NCBI GenBank assembly: GCA_013180625.2
Contig: SNVD02015047.1
Span: 124,001 to 188,000, forward strand
Source: Boswellia sacra
Lineage: Eukaryota > Streptophyta > Magnoliopsida > Sapindales > Burseraceae
Reading direction: 5' to 3'
DNA: 64,000 bases
In this document: piece by piece, positions 11,336 to 23,385 of the stretch
Numbering within the stretch: the stretch's first letter is position 1
How the letters are laid out: every line of letters starts with the position of its first letter
Program-made: the position numbers and the translations under genes
The notes under the pieces: generated by a model
Databases searched by the model: none
Told to the model about the DNA's origin: nothing
What the model saw: the letters and a program-made list of their open reading frames with translations, nothing else

Positions 11336-13349
11336 GCCAATAAAACTGTTGTATTTTCACTTTCATGATTTGTTCCTCATTCTCATAAATCTGTATTTGT
11401 CCTACTTTCCATGAATCCATATCTAAATGTGTATTAGGCGGAACAAATTTTAAATACCTTATTGATGTGGAAGAACTTTTATTAGCATGAAAAGAAAGAT
11501 ACAACAGTTTTAAATGTAATAAATCTTTACCATCTTTACCATTAAGTCAAGTTTATCTGGAGTTCAAATTAATTTGAAGTATTCAGAAGTATGGTTACGA
11601 TAACGAACAATTTTGAAATCTTATCTCAATTAGTTAAAGACCTCTGTGAGGAATAATATGCAACACACATACAAATTCTTATCACTAGTGATTTGACACT
11701 TATATTAACTTGGCATCTAAATATGGCATAATCTGATAATTAATGTGGCAATCCTATAAAGTGCAACATACAAGATTTGATCTTATCTCAACATACATGA
11801 TTTGAGATAGAGACTTTGAATATTTAATTAATTACATGCTCCTTATATTTATGCTATAAAACAAACTCTTGTTTGATCTCCATAAGTTTTTAACAATTAT
11901 TTATTAGGATCTGAGCAAATCTTTTCTAACTTTGATCTTTTGTGACAAAATCTGATAGGCTTTGATTGTGGCCATAACTTGTGTTATATATATAGTGGTA
12001 CTAATAATAGCCTGTAGTTTATAATTTATTTGCTTGTCTATCATATCACTTTCAAAAGGGGTACAGTTGGGAAATATATGAGATTATATATTTTTTGATA
12101 GGAAGGAAATATAAATGACAGTATTTAGTAATACTTAAATACAATCTTTTTATTTTTTAAATTTGGGCTGGCAGCCCAGCCATCAGCTAGCTTCATCGGT
12201 GCCTTGGCTATTGTAAGATGCTTGTTATGAGCTAACCTTAGAGCTTTTCTAGAAAGCAGTCACTTGTTTCCATTTATTTTTGATAAGAAACTTTTCAAAT
12301 TGTATCAGAATAAAATAGCTATACAAGGTATAACAAGCATTCCACTAAAGAAGGACTAGCCTGAGAGGGCATAGAACTTTACAAAATGATACATTAATAA
12401 GCCATATAAAGTTAGTTAACCAAGAACTAGGCAGAGGCACCCAAAATCACGAGTAGTAACCCAATACTGCCTCCAAAAATTTCACCATGTCTTGATATCT
12501 ATTTAATAGTTGCACAAAAATGTCGATGTATGATGATAAAAGAATGATGAATTACAAAGTTCAACTAGAAATATAAAATCACACAGCAATCCACAATGTC
12601 TATTGCAAATCTATGATTTCCAAAGAAAATTAATGGAAGTCGATCACACAAAAATCATCATGGAAACACAAACAGCAACAACAAGCCATGGAAATGCAAT
12701 AGCAAACGCAGACAAAAACAAGTCATGGAAACACAATAGCAAACGCAGACAAGATATAGTACCAGTGCAGAAGTCGATCACGAGAGTTCTAGGAGCAGCT
12801 CGATGCAGAAAGCACACTCCTTGTCTGCACTCTTTCTCACTCTCCTCAACCACGAGTCACAAGCCCACAATCCTTCTTCTGCCATTGGGAAAGGAACATC
12901 TCTCAAGTGTTATGATCCTCCATTGCTGCTCAGACTAAGGAAGAAAGTAGATAGACATAGTAGCTCACCAGTAGCAAAGCGGAAGAAAGTAGGCAAACTG
13001 CGTCAGCACATTTCCCTCGCCACAATCTTCATCGACTCGGTTGAAGTGGCTCACCAGTAGCAAAGCGGAAGAAAGCGAAAGATAGATATGTGCCTCGACG
13101 ATCCCTTATGGGTTTGGCAAACTCAGCAAAGGAGTGGTGGAGTTAGAATTGGCTTGGTGGAGAAAATGGAAATCCAAAATAGGGAAGCTTGGCACGACCA
13201 ATTCCCGTAATTCCCACAATTATTTAGAAAATAATTTGATGAGAAATGACAGGGAATAAAAGAATTTGATGAGAGGGCAAAAAAGGGAGAGAGATGAGAG
13301 GGAGATCGAAATAATTTCACGCAATTCTCGCTCTTAGGGCAAAATAAAT

Positions 13350-13479
13350 TTGGGGATTTTTGGCCCAGTTAAACGGCGGTTTCGAAACCGTCGTAAAGTC
13401 CGTTGTATGTCGGCCTTCTGTGGCGGTTTTTAAAAACCGCCACAGATAGGCGCAATATACGCCCCTGATTCTTGTAGTG
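13350..13479 (-). repeat. Terminal and palindromic subterminal repeats of CACTA element 1
   Basis: The outermost bases on the minus strand are CACTACAAGAA. Inside them lie two palindromes. One has arms TGTGGCGGTTTTT / AAAAACCGCCACA (about 13422-13447), the other arms ACGGTTTCG / CGAAACCG (about 13376-13394). Dense subterminal repeats are where CACTA transposases bind, so these are probable transposase-binding sites. This is inferred from the family, not shown. Confidence 0.75.
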
Positions 13480-14117
13480 TCACTTTGAGTTTTTGAGTAA
13501 TTCAAAATTTTATAAACTCTAAAACATGTCTAGTTTTACATATAAAAATTTTAGAACCAAATGATAAACCTATAATTTTTGAGAAATTTTGAACTCAGCA
13601 CTGCTCAGAAAATGAACTCTGCAGGATTTAGCTTATACATCCTATAAACATGCTAACCCTCATCTAAACTATTGGTATCTTCGATATTAAATCACAATTC
13701 ATGATTTTTATCATGTCTTAAAGTATACATAACATGAACACAACATAAAACACTTCGTAACACCATCATTTAACATGCCACAATTGAGCAAAGACTTGAA
13801 TTTAAGGAGAAGGATGAGTTCTTATCTTCCTTCTTCCTAGAATCCTCCCTTACCTTCTTAATTTCTTGTGAATTTGAGAGAAAAAGAGAGCTAAGGGTGA
13901 TAGAAAATTGGAAGCAATTGAATTCTCTAGACAATCTAAGCCTTATCCCTTTATATAAGTATCTTGTAGGCACAATTCCAATTTTACCCTTGCACTCGCT
14001 AACCTTTCCAATTTCATCCCCCCATATTTATTCATTAGTACATAACTTATGCACATACACACACATGAGAGACACACTAAGACATATATATTTACAAAAT
14101 TGGGATGTTACACCCAG

Positions 14118-15048
14118 CAAGATCTAAAATCATACAGTTATAGCATATCTATAATTTGTCACGCCTAGCTAGCAAAACATCGTCATTACACGGGCGGAGT
14201 AACCAATATCTATATACCCAACAAGATATAACATCATACATGTAAAGCTATGATATTTGTCATCCCTAGTAGAACAACATCATCGCACAAGCATAACTAC
14301 ATCTATCGTATTGATATGTAGAGAAACATTTGTATATTGTACTAGGGAGAGGGAAAAAAATTGTGATACTAGGTGGAAAACTCATCACATTGGCAAAGCA
14401 AGGGAAAATCTCATCTTTGGGGGAGAGTACTCATTTGGTAGTTTGAAAGCACTTACTACTTTCTTACTTTAAAACATTTTTTCCCTTTAAAGTATCCATT
14501 AATTTCTTATTCAAAACTATATTCATCAATGATTTATGAGAATTATATAAGACTTATAATAATAATTTCTAAAACTGATTCTACAATATTTTTTAATCAT
14601 CTTTGTCTTTAGAGACATGCTTCACACAATAATTGCTCAAATTAAGAAACTCAATTAAACCTTATCACCCAATATAACACAAATGCATGATATGATAATG
14701 AAAAAAAAATTAAAACTTTCACCACTCAAGAGGTCTTACGAAGAAAGGATTCATAGAGCTTATCTATTGAAGAAGCTCAAAGTAAGTTTACATTTTAGCC
14801 TTGTCCATCTAACTAAGTTTATATTTTAGCCATGTCCTCAAATTGGTTACTTTTGTGAAGTTAATTAAAGAAGCTACTTGGGCTCTATTTGGAAGTTAAG
14901 ATTTGATTGAACTAGATTGATCTCTTGGACTGGGATTGGATTATACTATATTAAAGTATTATCTTATGTCTGGCAGAGTTCGATACTATAACAAATTATG
15001 CATAATAATCTTAAAATTAATTTATTATCTAGACTTAAAATATCAAAG
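14118..15048. other. Intergenic DNA without a recognisable gene
   Basis: AT-rich sequence between the CCCAG duplication and the Copia LTR. The only open stretches are short and have no known motif. Nothing else is recognised. Confidence 0.6.
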
Positions 15049-15906
15049 TGTCAAACGTGTGACACATTGACATGTGCCATGCACATGATTATTTTAGTCA
15101 ACCTGTAATTAAAACATTGTGTTAAATTATTTCTTATTTTACTGTTTCTAGAAGTTTATTTTAGAAAGTATTTGATTTATATTGAATATCTTCTTAAATT
15201 AGGATATTATTGTAGCATCTTATTTGAATTAGGGGTATATTTATTTGTGTCCTATTCTATTTAGGAGATTACTTATATCACTCCCCAAATTATTGATCAT
15301 TATCCTATTTGAGTTTGCTTGAGATTCTACAGGATACTGACAATCAGATCATACACTATAAAAACAAACAACTTCTAAATGTAAAAGTAGTGGAGAGATG
15401 AAAGAGGAATAAGTGTGTTAATTTCAGCATTTCAAGAATATTAAGGAGTGCTTCAATGCAAAACTGAAACGCTATTTTGATTATGTTTTTATAAGTATTT
15501 TATTCATATTTGAGAGTTATGTTCATGTTGATTAAGTCTGGTTGAATTAGTAGTCACTCAGGATAACTTGCGAGTTGAGTATTTATGTAATTCAGTGTCA
15601 AACATTGTTGTTACAAATTACTTAACAGTGTATTGTTAAGTTGTCAGCAACAGAGATTGAGTAGTGTCACTAAAGTTTAAGATCTTAGAGAGATTTTGTT
15701 TTACAAAGATTATGTCAGTGTGTGAGAGTAAGTCAGCACTATAAACATACTTAAATATTGTACAAACAAGAACTTAGTGAATTGCAGCTCTAAGCTGTCC
15801 GTGGATGTAGGTTTTTATAACCAAACTACGTAAATCCTCATGTGTTGTTTTATATTACAGTTTAGTGTTATATTACATATAACTAACCATACTTCCAGAT
15901 CTCACA
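15049..15906 (+). repeat. 5' LTR of the Copia element
   Basis: It starts TGTCAAACGTGTGACAC and ends TCTCACA. A TATA-like box (ACTATAAAAA, about 15355-15364) probably drives element transcription. The sequence matches the 3' LTR throughout, with scattered substitutions and small indels. Confidence 0.92.
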
Positions 15907-15908
15907 AT

Positions 15909-15923
15909 TTGTATCAGAGTAGG
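15909..15923 (+). promoter_or_regulatory. Primer-binding site of the Copia element (degenerate)
   Basis: TTGTATCAGAGTAGG lies two bases after the 5' LTR. The usual initiator tRNA-Met match is TGGTATCAGAGC, so two bases have changed. Confidence 0.75.
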
Positions 15924-15963
15924 CTGATAAACAACTGAGGAAAGATCACATAGATTTGGAGGC

Positions 15964-17650
15964 ATGGAGTTTATATGAAATGGAGGATCTGGAGCACAAC
16001 CACCTATCCTTGATAATAACAATTATTCATACTATAAGTGAGGATAATTATGTATATCAAATCACTTGATGACAGGGCATGGACCAGTGTACTTAACGGT
16101 TGGACACCACCAACTAAATTGAATGCATTCAGAGCATCGAAACAAAAACCTGAGGAGGAATTGATTGATAAGGAATACAGGCGTTCAAGCTAGAACCCAA
16201 AGCCACTTAATGCAATTTTTACTGTTGTGGATTTAAATAACTTTGGACAAATTTCAAGATGCAAAGTGGCCAAATAAACTTGAAACATTATTGAGGTAAA
16301 GCATGAAGGTACAGCTTCAGTTAAAAGATCTAAATTGATGAGATTAAATTCACAATTTGAGAATCTGATAATGTATGAAGATGATTCAATTTCTGATTCT
16401 ATTCAAAGTTGTGTCATGTTACAAATTTTGCATACATTCTTGGAAAAACCTTTACTAATGCGGAAATTGTTAATAAGATTATTAGGTCTGTTCCTGATAA
16501 ATTTCAACAAAAAATTTCTGCCATTGATAAAGTGAAAAACACTGATGAGAGGAAGGTTGATAAATTGATTTGACATTCTTCAAAAATTTAAGATTAATCA
16601 TAGTGCTAGAAAGCGAAAAGGAAATAGCATTGCATTCAATGTTAAAACTAAAAAATCTGATGATGAAAGTAATGATGAGTTCAATGAAATTGATTCAATG
16701 AAATTTCAGGAAAAAGAATCAAGGAAAGACATCAAACTCAAGTGAAGACAAGTTTAAAAAATTCAACAAGGAGAATGACAAGAAGAAATCAAAACAGAAT
16801 GATAAGAAAGGACAGATTCAATGCTATGAGTGGTTTGGTTATGGGCATATTCAATCTGAATGTGCTAATCTCAAAAAGAAGAACAAAGGCCTAACAGCTA
16901 CTTGGAGTGACGATTCAGAAACAGATCCAGAAGATCAAGAATGCATGAGTAATGTTGTTGCATTTACAGCATCTGCAGCTGATAAAGGGAAACCTATTAT
17001 ATCCAGCTTAATAGAATAGTGTAGAATTGATGATGAACATTCAGATACAGAAGATAATCCAGAACTATAAAGAGCTGTAAGAAACTTAAAATGCACTTTA
17101 CGTGAATGGTTAAGTCAGAAAGAAGAAATCAAAGTTTTGAAGAAGGAGATTGAAGTGCTGAAATGTGAAAAATCTTATGCTGAAAACTGTCTCAGAATTG
17201 GAGCTTGCTTTGACAGATAAAACAGCACATATTGAGAAAATTAAAGTAGAACTGGTTGAAATCAGAAGATGTGTTGTTCAACTCAGAATTAGGTCAGCAA
17301 AACTTGATCAGATTTTGAGTCTTGGAAAAGACAATTCCAACAAACATGGCTTGGCATATTCAGAAGGTAATGTTGCATCCTCATTAACAACATTGTTTGT
17401 GAAAGCTGTAACATCAGGTAAAAATTTTGAACCTAGCTCAAAAAGATCAAGTCCTAGTTCAAAAAGCAATGAAGTGTTTGTTTCCCCTTTAAGCTCTTTT
17501 AAATCTAGTCTTGGAAAGGTAAGGAATTTTATTCCAACATGTTATTTTTCTGGTGTCAAAGGGCATATTAGACCTAGATGTTTTAAATTGTTGAGTCTTT
17601 TGCATAAAAGGTCAAAACAGTTCAAGCAGTCACCTAAGACACAACTTTAG
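15964..17650 (+). pseudogene. gag of the Copia element (broken)
   Basis: After a short start (GSGAQPPILDNNNYSYYK) a one-base frameshift near 16040 leads into the conserved Gag phrase YIKSLDDRAWTSVLNGW. A first zinc knuckle (about 16820-16860) reads CYEWFGYGHIQSEC, so its second cysteine is now tryptophan. The 161-codon open piece at 17165-17650 is helical and charged, then ends in a second knuckle, CYFSGVKGHIRPRC, whose second cysteine is now serine. Two knuckles in one Gag fit the SIRE group. The protein would package element RNA. Confidence 0.78.
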
Positions 17651-17689
17651 TGGGTTAGGAAAGGGAGCATAATTTGCTTTTACTGTACT

Positions 17690-18242
17690 TAAGCATTCTT
17701 CTAACAATTTGTAGTATTTTCATAATGGCTGTTTCAGGCACATGACTAGAAATAGACATTTTTTGAAAGATTTTGAATCATGCAGGGAAGAAAATATCAC
17801 TTATTGTGATGGAGCAAAGAGTAAAATCATTGGTAAAGGCACTTTGAATATCAAAGGCCTACCCGAATTTCAAATTGTGTTGCTAGTTGATGGTTTGAAA
17901 GCTAATGTAATTAGTATTAGTCAGATATATGATGACAAGTATGTTATTAATTTTACACAAAACAAATGCATAGTAGTAGATTATATTGGCAAATGCATTT
18001 TGGAAGGAAATAGATCTTCGGATAATTGCTATTTTGTAACTAATATATTTCATGCTAGGATTTCAGACTTAGAATTATGGCATAAAAAATTAGGACATTT
18101 AAACTATAAAGACTTGGTTAAATTAACTAAGTTAGGTCCTGTTAAAGGTGTTCCTAAACTTAATGACAAAATCAATGGAATTTGTGGACCATGTCAATTA
18201 GAAAAAAAATTAGAGGTGCACATAAATCTGTCTCACATCTGA
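17690..18242 (+). pseudogene. Copia protease remnant and GAG-pre-integrase domain
   Basis: The protease active-site region at about 17710-17750 reads L-stop-YFHNGCFRHMTR where the family has a D-S-G triad. The aspartate codon GAT is now CAT (histidine) and the preceding tryptophan codon is a stop. A 166-codon open piece follows (17742-18242) with the GAG-pre-integrase phrase LWHKKLGHLNYKDLVKL and the zinc-binding H-H...C-C set that precedes integrase (ending CGPCQLEK). Confidence 0.8.
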
Positions 18243-18840
18243 GCACATCCAAAATACTTTATTTATTTCACATGGATCTCATGGGTCGCATGTATATTGA
18301 AAATATGTTTGGTAAGAGATATGCATTTGTTTGTGTTGATGATTTCTCTAGATATACTTGGGTTGATTTTATTAGAGAAAAATCTGACACTTTTTAAGCT
18401 TTAAGGAATCTTTGTGTAAAGCTTGAAAATAAGCAAAACAAGAACATTGACAGGATAGTGAGAATAAGGAGTGACCATGGCAAGGAGTTTGAAAATGTTA
18501 GCTATGCTGACTTTTGCAAGTGTCATGGAATTGAACATGAATTTTCAGCACCCTAAACACCTGAACTGAATGGCATTATAGAAAGGAAAAACAAGACAAT
18601 TTAAGAAATGGCTAGAGTGATGCTTGACAGCAAGAAGTTGACCAAAAGGCTATCGACTGAAGCAATAAGCACTACTTGTTACATTTCTAATAGAGTCTTT
18701 CTAAGACCTGGCACCAACCAAACTCCTTATAAGATTTTAAAAAAAAAAAGAAAACCTAACTTGAAATATTTTCATGTTTTTGGATGCAGGTGTTACATAT
18801 TGAATGATAGAGAGTAGTTAAGGAAATTTGATCCAAAAAG
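18243..18840 (+). pseudogene. Copia integrase core (broken)
   Basis: The DDE core is readable across several stops. The first aspartate is in HMDLMG, the second in RSDHGKEFEN, and the glutamate in ELNGIIERKN. The C-terminal phrase KYFHVFGCRCYILNDRE follows. In-frame stops occur at about 18396, 18556, 18601 and 18816. Integrase would insert the cDNA into the nuclear genome. Confidence 0.82.
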
Positions 18841-19289
18841 TAATTAAGTAGTCTTTGTGAGATATGCATAGAACAGCAAGGCTTTTCGAGTCTATAATCT
18901 TCGAACTGAGTCTAAATGGAGTCTGCAAATGTAGTATTTGATGATCTGGATGATTATGCATAATATTCTCGTGAAGAAAGCATAACTAGCTTCACATAAG
19001 ATGCAGAAGGTCCAGTACTAGTAAGCAATAGCAGCAAACAAGATTCAATTATGAAAGAGAAAACAACTACTGTGACTTCAGCATAACACCAACATCTGAC
19101 AACGTAAGTCTGCACAGAAACTTAATTGGAAGTGAAGTTAAAAGAAAAGATCCACCTTCTTGAATGCAAAAGGCACATTCAACAAGCTTAATCATTGGAA
19201 GTCCAGATGGGATGATGAAGACTAGGAGCAAGGTAAGAAATCAGGTAAGATTTGCATGTTATGTTTGATTAATTGAGCCTAAGAATGTG

Positions 19290-20335
19290 AAAGAAGCTTT
19301 AAAAGAGGATGTTTGGATTCAGGCTATGCAAGACGAACTTAATCAATTTAAAAGAAATGAAGTCTGAAAATTAGGTCCTAGGCCACAAAATGCAAATATC
19401 ATTGGAACAAAATGGATATTTAGAAGAAAAAATCATGAAAGTGGTCAAGTAGTAAGAAATAAAGCTAGACTAGTGGTATAAAGTTGCACACAAGTAGAAG
19501 GCATAAACCTTGATCAAACACTTGCTCCAGTAGTTAGACTTGAATCTATCAGATTACTACTTGCAATTGCTTGCTTGATTTCAAATTATATCAAATGGAT
19601 GTTAAGACAGCCTTCTTAAATGGCTATCTCAATGAAGAGGCTTTTGTTGCATAGCCCAAAGGATTTGAAGATCCTAAGCATCCTGATTTTGTGTATAAGT
19701 TGCATAAAGTTTTGTATGGCTTGAAACAACCTCCTAGAGCTTGGTATGAAAGGATGACAAACTTTTGGATTAAGAGAGGTTATAGTAGGGGCAGCAATAA
19801 AAAGACTTTGTTTATCAAACATACATCTAGTTATTTTATTGTTGCTCAAGTATACGTAGATAATATTGTTTTTGAATCAACTAACAAAAACAAAACTGAT
19901 GAGTTTGTAAAGTTGATACAGGAAAAGTTTGAGATGAGCATAGTAGGAGAACTAAATTTCTTTCTTGGATTGCAAGTTAAACATATGAACGATGAGATAT
20001 TCATATCGCAGTCAAAATATGCTAGAAACCTTGTAAAAAAATTTGGACTTGAGAATGCAAAACCAATGAGAACTCCTGTATGTATTAACCTAAAACTTTC
20101 AAAAGATAATGCAAGAAAAGTGGTCGATGCAAGTTTTTATATAATCATCATTGGCATTTTGTTGTATCTCACAGCAAGCAAACCACACTTTTGTTTTAAT
20201 GTAGGACTTTATGTAAGATTTCAAGCAAATCCCAATGAATCACACTTGGCAACAGCCAAAAGAATCATCAATATGTACATGGAACTTATAATTATAGGAT
20301 ATGGTTTTCTAAAGATACAAATGCTTGTCTTGTAA
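19290..20335 (+). pseudogene. Copia reverse transcriptase (broken)
   Basis: The domain opens with VWIQAMQDELNQFKRNE and GTKWIFRRK, and continues after stops and a frameshift near 19580-19690 as YKLHKVLYGLKQPPRAWYER. The catalytic box, YVDD in this family, reads YVDNIVFEST (about 19855-19884), so the second aspartate is now asparagine. FFLGLQVKHMNDEIFISQSKY and the following residues are in one 214-codon open piece (19691-20335). Confidence 0.88.
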
Positions 20336-20783
20336 GGTTTAATGATGCTGATTGGGCAAGGAATGTAGATGACAGGAAAAGCACATCAGGAGAATGTTTT
20401 ATCTTGGTACTAATTTAGTTTCTTGGCACAGCAAAAAGCAGAATTTCATCTCTTTATCTACTGTAGAAGCTGAAAACATAGCAGCAGGAAATTGTTGTAC
20501 ACAACTACTTTGGATGAAGAAAATGCTAATTGATTATGATGTTGAACAAAAACCTATAACTATGTTTTGTGATAATACTAGTGCTATAAACATTTCCGAA
20601 AATCCAGTTCAGCATTCAAGAACAAAACACATTGACATTAGATACCATTTTATAAGTGAGCTTGTAGAGTCAAAGGTGACACACGTTGAACATATCTCCA
20701 CTAAAAAACAATTGGCTGACTTGTTTACTAAAGCATTGGATGCAACAAGATTTGAGAATCTTAGGCATTTGTCAGTTTTCTGA
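20336..20783 (+). pseudogene. Copia RNase H
   Basis: The domain begins with DADWARNVDDRKSTSG (aspartate and the usual RKSTSG phrase), then SWHSKKQNFISLSTVEAEN with the conserved glutamate, FCDNTSAINISENPVQHSRTKHIDIRYHF with a further aspartate, and ends ADLFTKAL. The 20394-20783 part is open for 129 codons. RNase H would remove the RNA strand during cDNA synthesis. This is the best preserved domain of the element. Confidence 0.88.
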
Positions 20784-21631
20784 ATAAGTATTGCTTTTTG
20801 TTATGTTCCTTATATCTATAATAAGTTTTTTTTCTAATCAAGCATGTGTGTGCTATAATTTAAGCTATGTGTATATTAAGATACCGGTTATTAAAAAAAA
20901 TAAAAAATACAAAGAGGGCTACCAATATATGATGTGTAAAAGCCATCATTAAGGATGACCTCACAGTATCTAAGAAATATGTTGAGGTAACCAACTTAAA
21001 TAAAAAGGGCTACCTCTAAATTGTGTGAAAGTTGCTGTATTTATAATCCAATGTGATTAATCTTTGTGAAAAAGTCAGCATGTTAATTTTGACATTTCAA
21101 TTAAACTGAAAAATGAAATGAATTAGCTTTCTTGTGTTGAATGAAAACAGCTCTGAAATATGCTTCCTTAAAATGATTCATATGATGCTCAGATATCATT
21201 GGTATGAAATTTATAATTGTTTTCTTTTATGTTTTTTTTTTATATCATACGATGTTATTTAAGCCTAACTAAAATTTGACTTTCTTGTGTGTCCATGTAT
21301 CAAAGTGCCATGTCAGTTTTATTGGTTTGAGGGGGAGAAACTTCATGGAAGGAATCCTAACTCTATTAAAATTTCTTATTTTAATGGAAATCAAAATTTT
21401 GAATTTATCTCATTAATGCAATTAATGAGTTTGTTTTGGAAAAATAATTAAAAATTGAAATTTTGTAGGAAACCGAATTAGGTTAAAACTCAGTTTCTTT
21501 CCAAGTATATCACAAACTCAGTTAGGGCTATTTAATTCTTGCCAAAGTTGGTTAGCATTCTATCATCTACTCTTTTTCTTGTTTCGTTGATCACTCTGCT
21601 TCAAAAACCCTTGCAGACCTCAAATCTTAAC

Positions 21632-23385
21632 AATGGCCTCATCGACTGAATCTGAGAAATCAACCAGTATAGCATCTTCTTCAAGTGACTCTGATCACAT
21701 TAGTCATGATAGCTCCCAGTCGTCACAATCACAACAATAGCATGCAGAGATCCCGATTGATCCTGCATTGAGTAAAGATGAGATAGTTCCTATTGAGCGA
21801 ATGAAGGATAAAATCAAGCCCAAGTACAACAAATTTCTCAAGCTATAAGTTTACAACAAATTTCTCAAGCTATAAGTGAAGAAAAATTTCTTGAAATACA
21901 CATGAAAGAAGAGGTTGCAGATTGAAAGGCTCGTGAAGGTATCAGACTTTAACACGTATAGCTTGGGTGAACTTCTTGAGTCCATTTACTAGACCAAAAT
22001 GGTAAACAACTTCCTACCTCCTGTTAAGACTTTGATTCAAGAATTTTATGCAAATATACTTGAATCTATTGATAGTCCGAAAAGCTTTTATTATCATAAG
22101 GTGTATTGTCGAGGCAAATTGGTGAAATTTTCTCCTAATGTGATTAATACATTCTTTGATATACTGATTGATAGTTTGCATTCTGTTGAGGATAGTTTTG
22201 ACATGGATAAAGTTCTTGAGGAATTGACTGGTAAAGATGACTTAATTTGGAACTCTAAATAGAGCATTGATCAGGAATACCTTACAAAGAAGTATAGAGT
22301 TTTCATAAAATAACTTAGTTTAACTGGTTCCCTTCCACACATCAAAATAAAGTCAAGGAAGATAGGGTGAAATTTTTGTTCTATTTAGGCACTAATAGAT
22401 TGATTAGTTTGGGCCTATGGATATATAAGATTATTGCTCAATTGCACCATACAAATCAGATTATCATTTGCTTGTGTTTCCTTGTCTGATTCAAGGAATA
22501 TTGGCACAATAAGGTGTTCCTATAAGTCCAAAAGAAAATAAAGAGATTTTGCCAAAGTGTATCACTAAAGGCTTTTTAACCAGATTGCATGACAAATCTG
22601 ATTTGCCAACCCTTGAACCAAAACCAAGAAGGGTTAGAAACAATCCATGAGCAATGTGGAATAGCAGCTTGCTTTTGATAAATGTTACTTTAGCTGACAT
22701 TGTGTAGGATATCAAGGAAATCAAAGCAAAGAAGTCTGAGTTAGAGAAAAAGATTGGTGGCAAATCTGTTGTAGAAGAAGTACAACCACCCATAGAGACA
22801 GTAAATGTCATGCAAGAACATTCAGAGGAGCATGTACAAGAAGAGGATGAAGGTGAACAAATTGCTGTTGATAAAGACAAGACAGCAGAGAAGACGAAGA
22901 AGAAGAAGAAGAAGAAGAAGCACTCAAAGCAGAAAGTTAAAGGGACTAAACTAAAGAGTAAGAAAAAGGTCAAGATGGTGAAAAAGAAGAAATATAATAA
23001 GTAGACGCCTGATGCAGAGACAGTTCCAGAATTGTTTGATGAGGCCTTGTCAGAAGAACCAGCTCAAGTAGAACAAGCTCAAGAAGAGCCAGTTACACCA
23101 CATCAGTCATTATCACATTTTGTAGAACATGATCATGAATCAATTCCTGATCTAAAGCCAGTAGAAACAGCAGCAGAGATCCCAGCCAAGCTTGCAACAG
23201 AATCTCTCATGGACTTACACCAACCTGCAAATGAGTCTCAGCACACAGAAACAAGTGCTAAAAAGAGAGATAGAGAGATTAGGCAAATCGTGGTTGAAGT
23301 CACTGCTTCCTACACAAATACATTAGGGCAGCAAGCTACACCAGTAGTTTCTGAGCAACCCACTCCCTTATCCAGTGGCAAATGA
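21632..23385 (+). pseudogene. Extra open region between RNase H and 3' LTR (env-like position)
   Basis: An ATG at 21632 begins a serine-rich start (MASSTESEKST). A piece at 21999-22262 (87 codons) reads FYANILESIDSPKSFYYHKV and RGKLVKFSPNVINTFF, which resembles the plant domain often named 'putative plant transposon protein'. Downstream, 22810-23385 is one frame with a single stop at 23005. It has a lysine run from a GAA/AAG repeat (about 22890-22925) and then an acidic, proline- and glutamine-rich tail. SIRE-type Copia elements carry an env-like gene at this place. No signal peptide or clear membrane segment is seen, so an envelope role is not supported. Confidence 0.6.

Larger units (their letters stand above)
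8921..13349. other. Non-coding 5' region of CACTA element 1
   Basis: Between the transposase start and the right terminal repeat there are about 4.4 kb without a protein I recognise. The stretch holds a large hairpin (9019-9289), a 78-base direct repeat (9694-9883), minisatellite-like blocks (10970-11040 and 11290-11335), a 35-base near-duplication at about 12680-12755, and a repeat of about 27 bases at 12962 and 13049. The remaining sequence is AT-rich. It may hold the promoter, leader and an intron of the transposase gene, but I cannot place them. Confidence 0.5.
6665..13479 (-). mobile_element. CACTA (En/Spm) transposon 1, 3' end deleted
   Basis: The right end at 13479 reads, on the minus strand, CACTACAAGAATCAGG, the CACTA-type terminal inverted repeat, followed by palindromic subterminal sequence. 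A tnp2-type transposase pseudogene lies at 6642-8920 on the minus strand. The left end should read CACTACAAGAA on the plus strand but is not found. The transposase similarity stops inside its third domain at about 6665-6675, where LTR sequence begins, so the 3' third of the element is deleted. The element sits inside the solo LTR. The bases after the right end are TCA, and no partner duplication can be recognised. Confidence 0.8.
5375..14112 (-). repeat. Solo-type LTR with CCCAG target duplication, split by a CACTA element
   Basis: The left end is TGTAACACCCC (5375) and the right end GGGATGTTACA (14112), the inverted ends typical of many plant Gypsy LTRs. The five bases CCCAG occur directly outside both ends (5370-5374 and 14113-14117), which shows that both ends belong to one insertion. 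The LTR itself is about 5375-6665 plus 13480-14112, roughly 1.9 kb. The rest is a CACTA transposon. Only one LTR beginning and one LTR end are seen, and no gag or pol, so this looks like a solo LTR left by recombination. A TATA box on the minus strand (TATATAAA, 13950-13957) fits minus orientation. Confidence 0.75.

Noticed and set aside
12603..13060. Overlapping open frames of 111 and 85 codons
   Set aside because: They lie in the non-coding part of CACTA element 1, cross short direct repeats, and resemble no known protein.
22491..22973. 160-codon minus-strand frame rich in Phe and Ser
   Set aside because: It is the antisense of the lysine-rich GAA repeat region of the Copia element.
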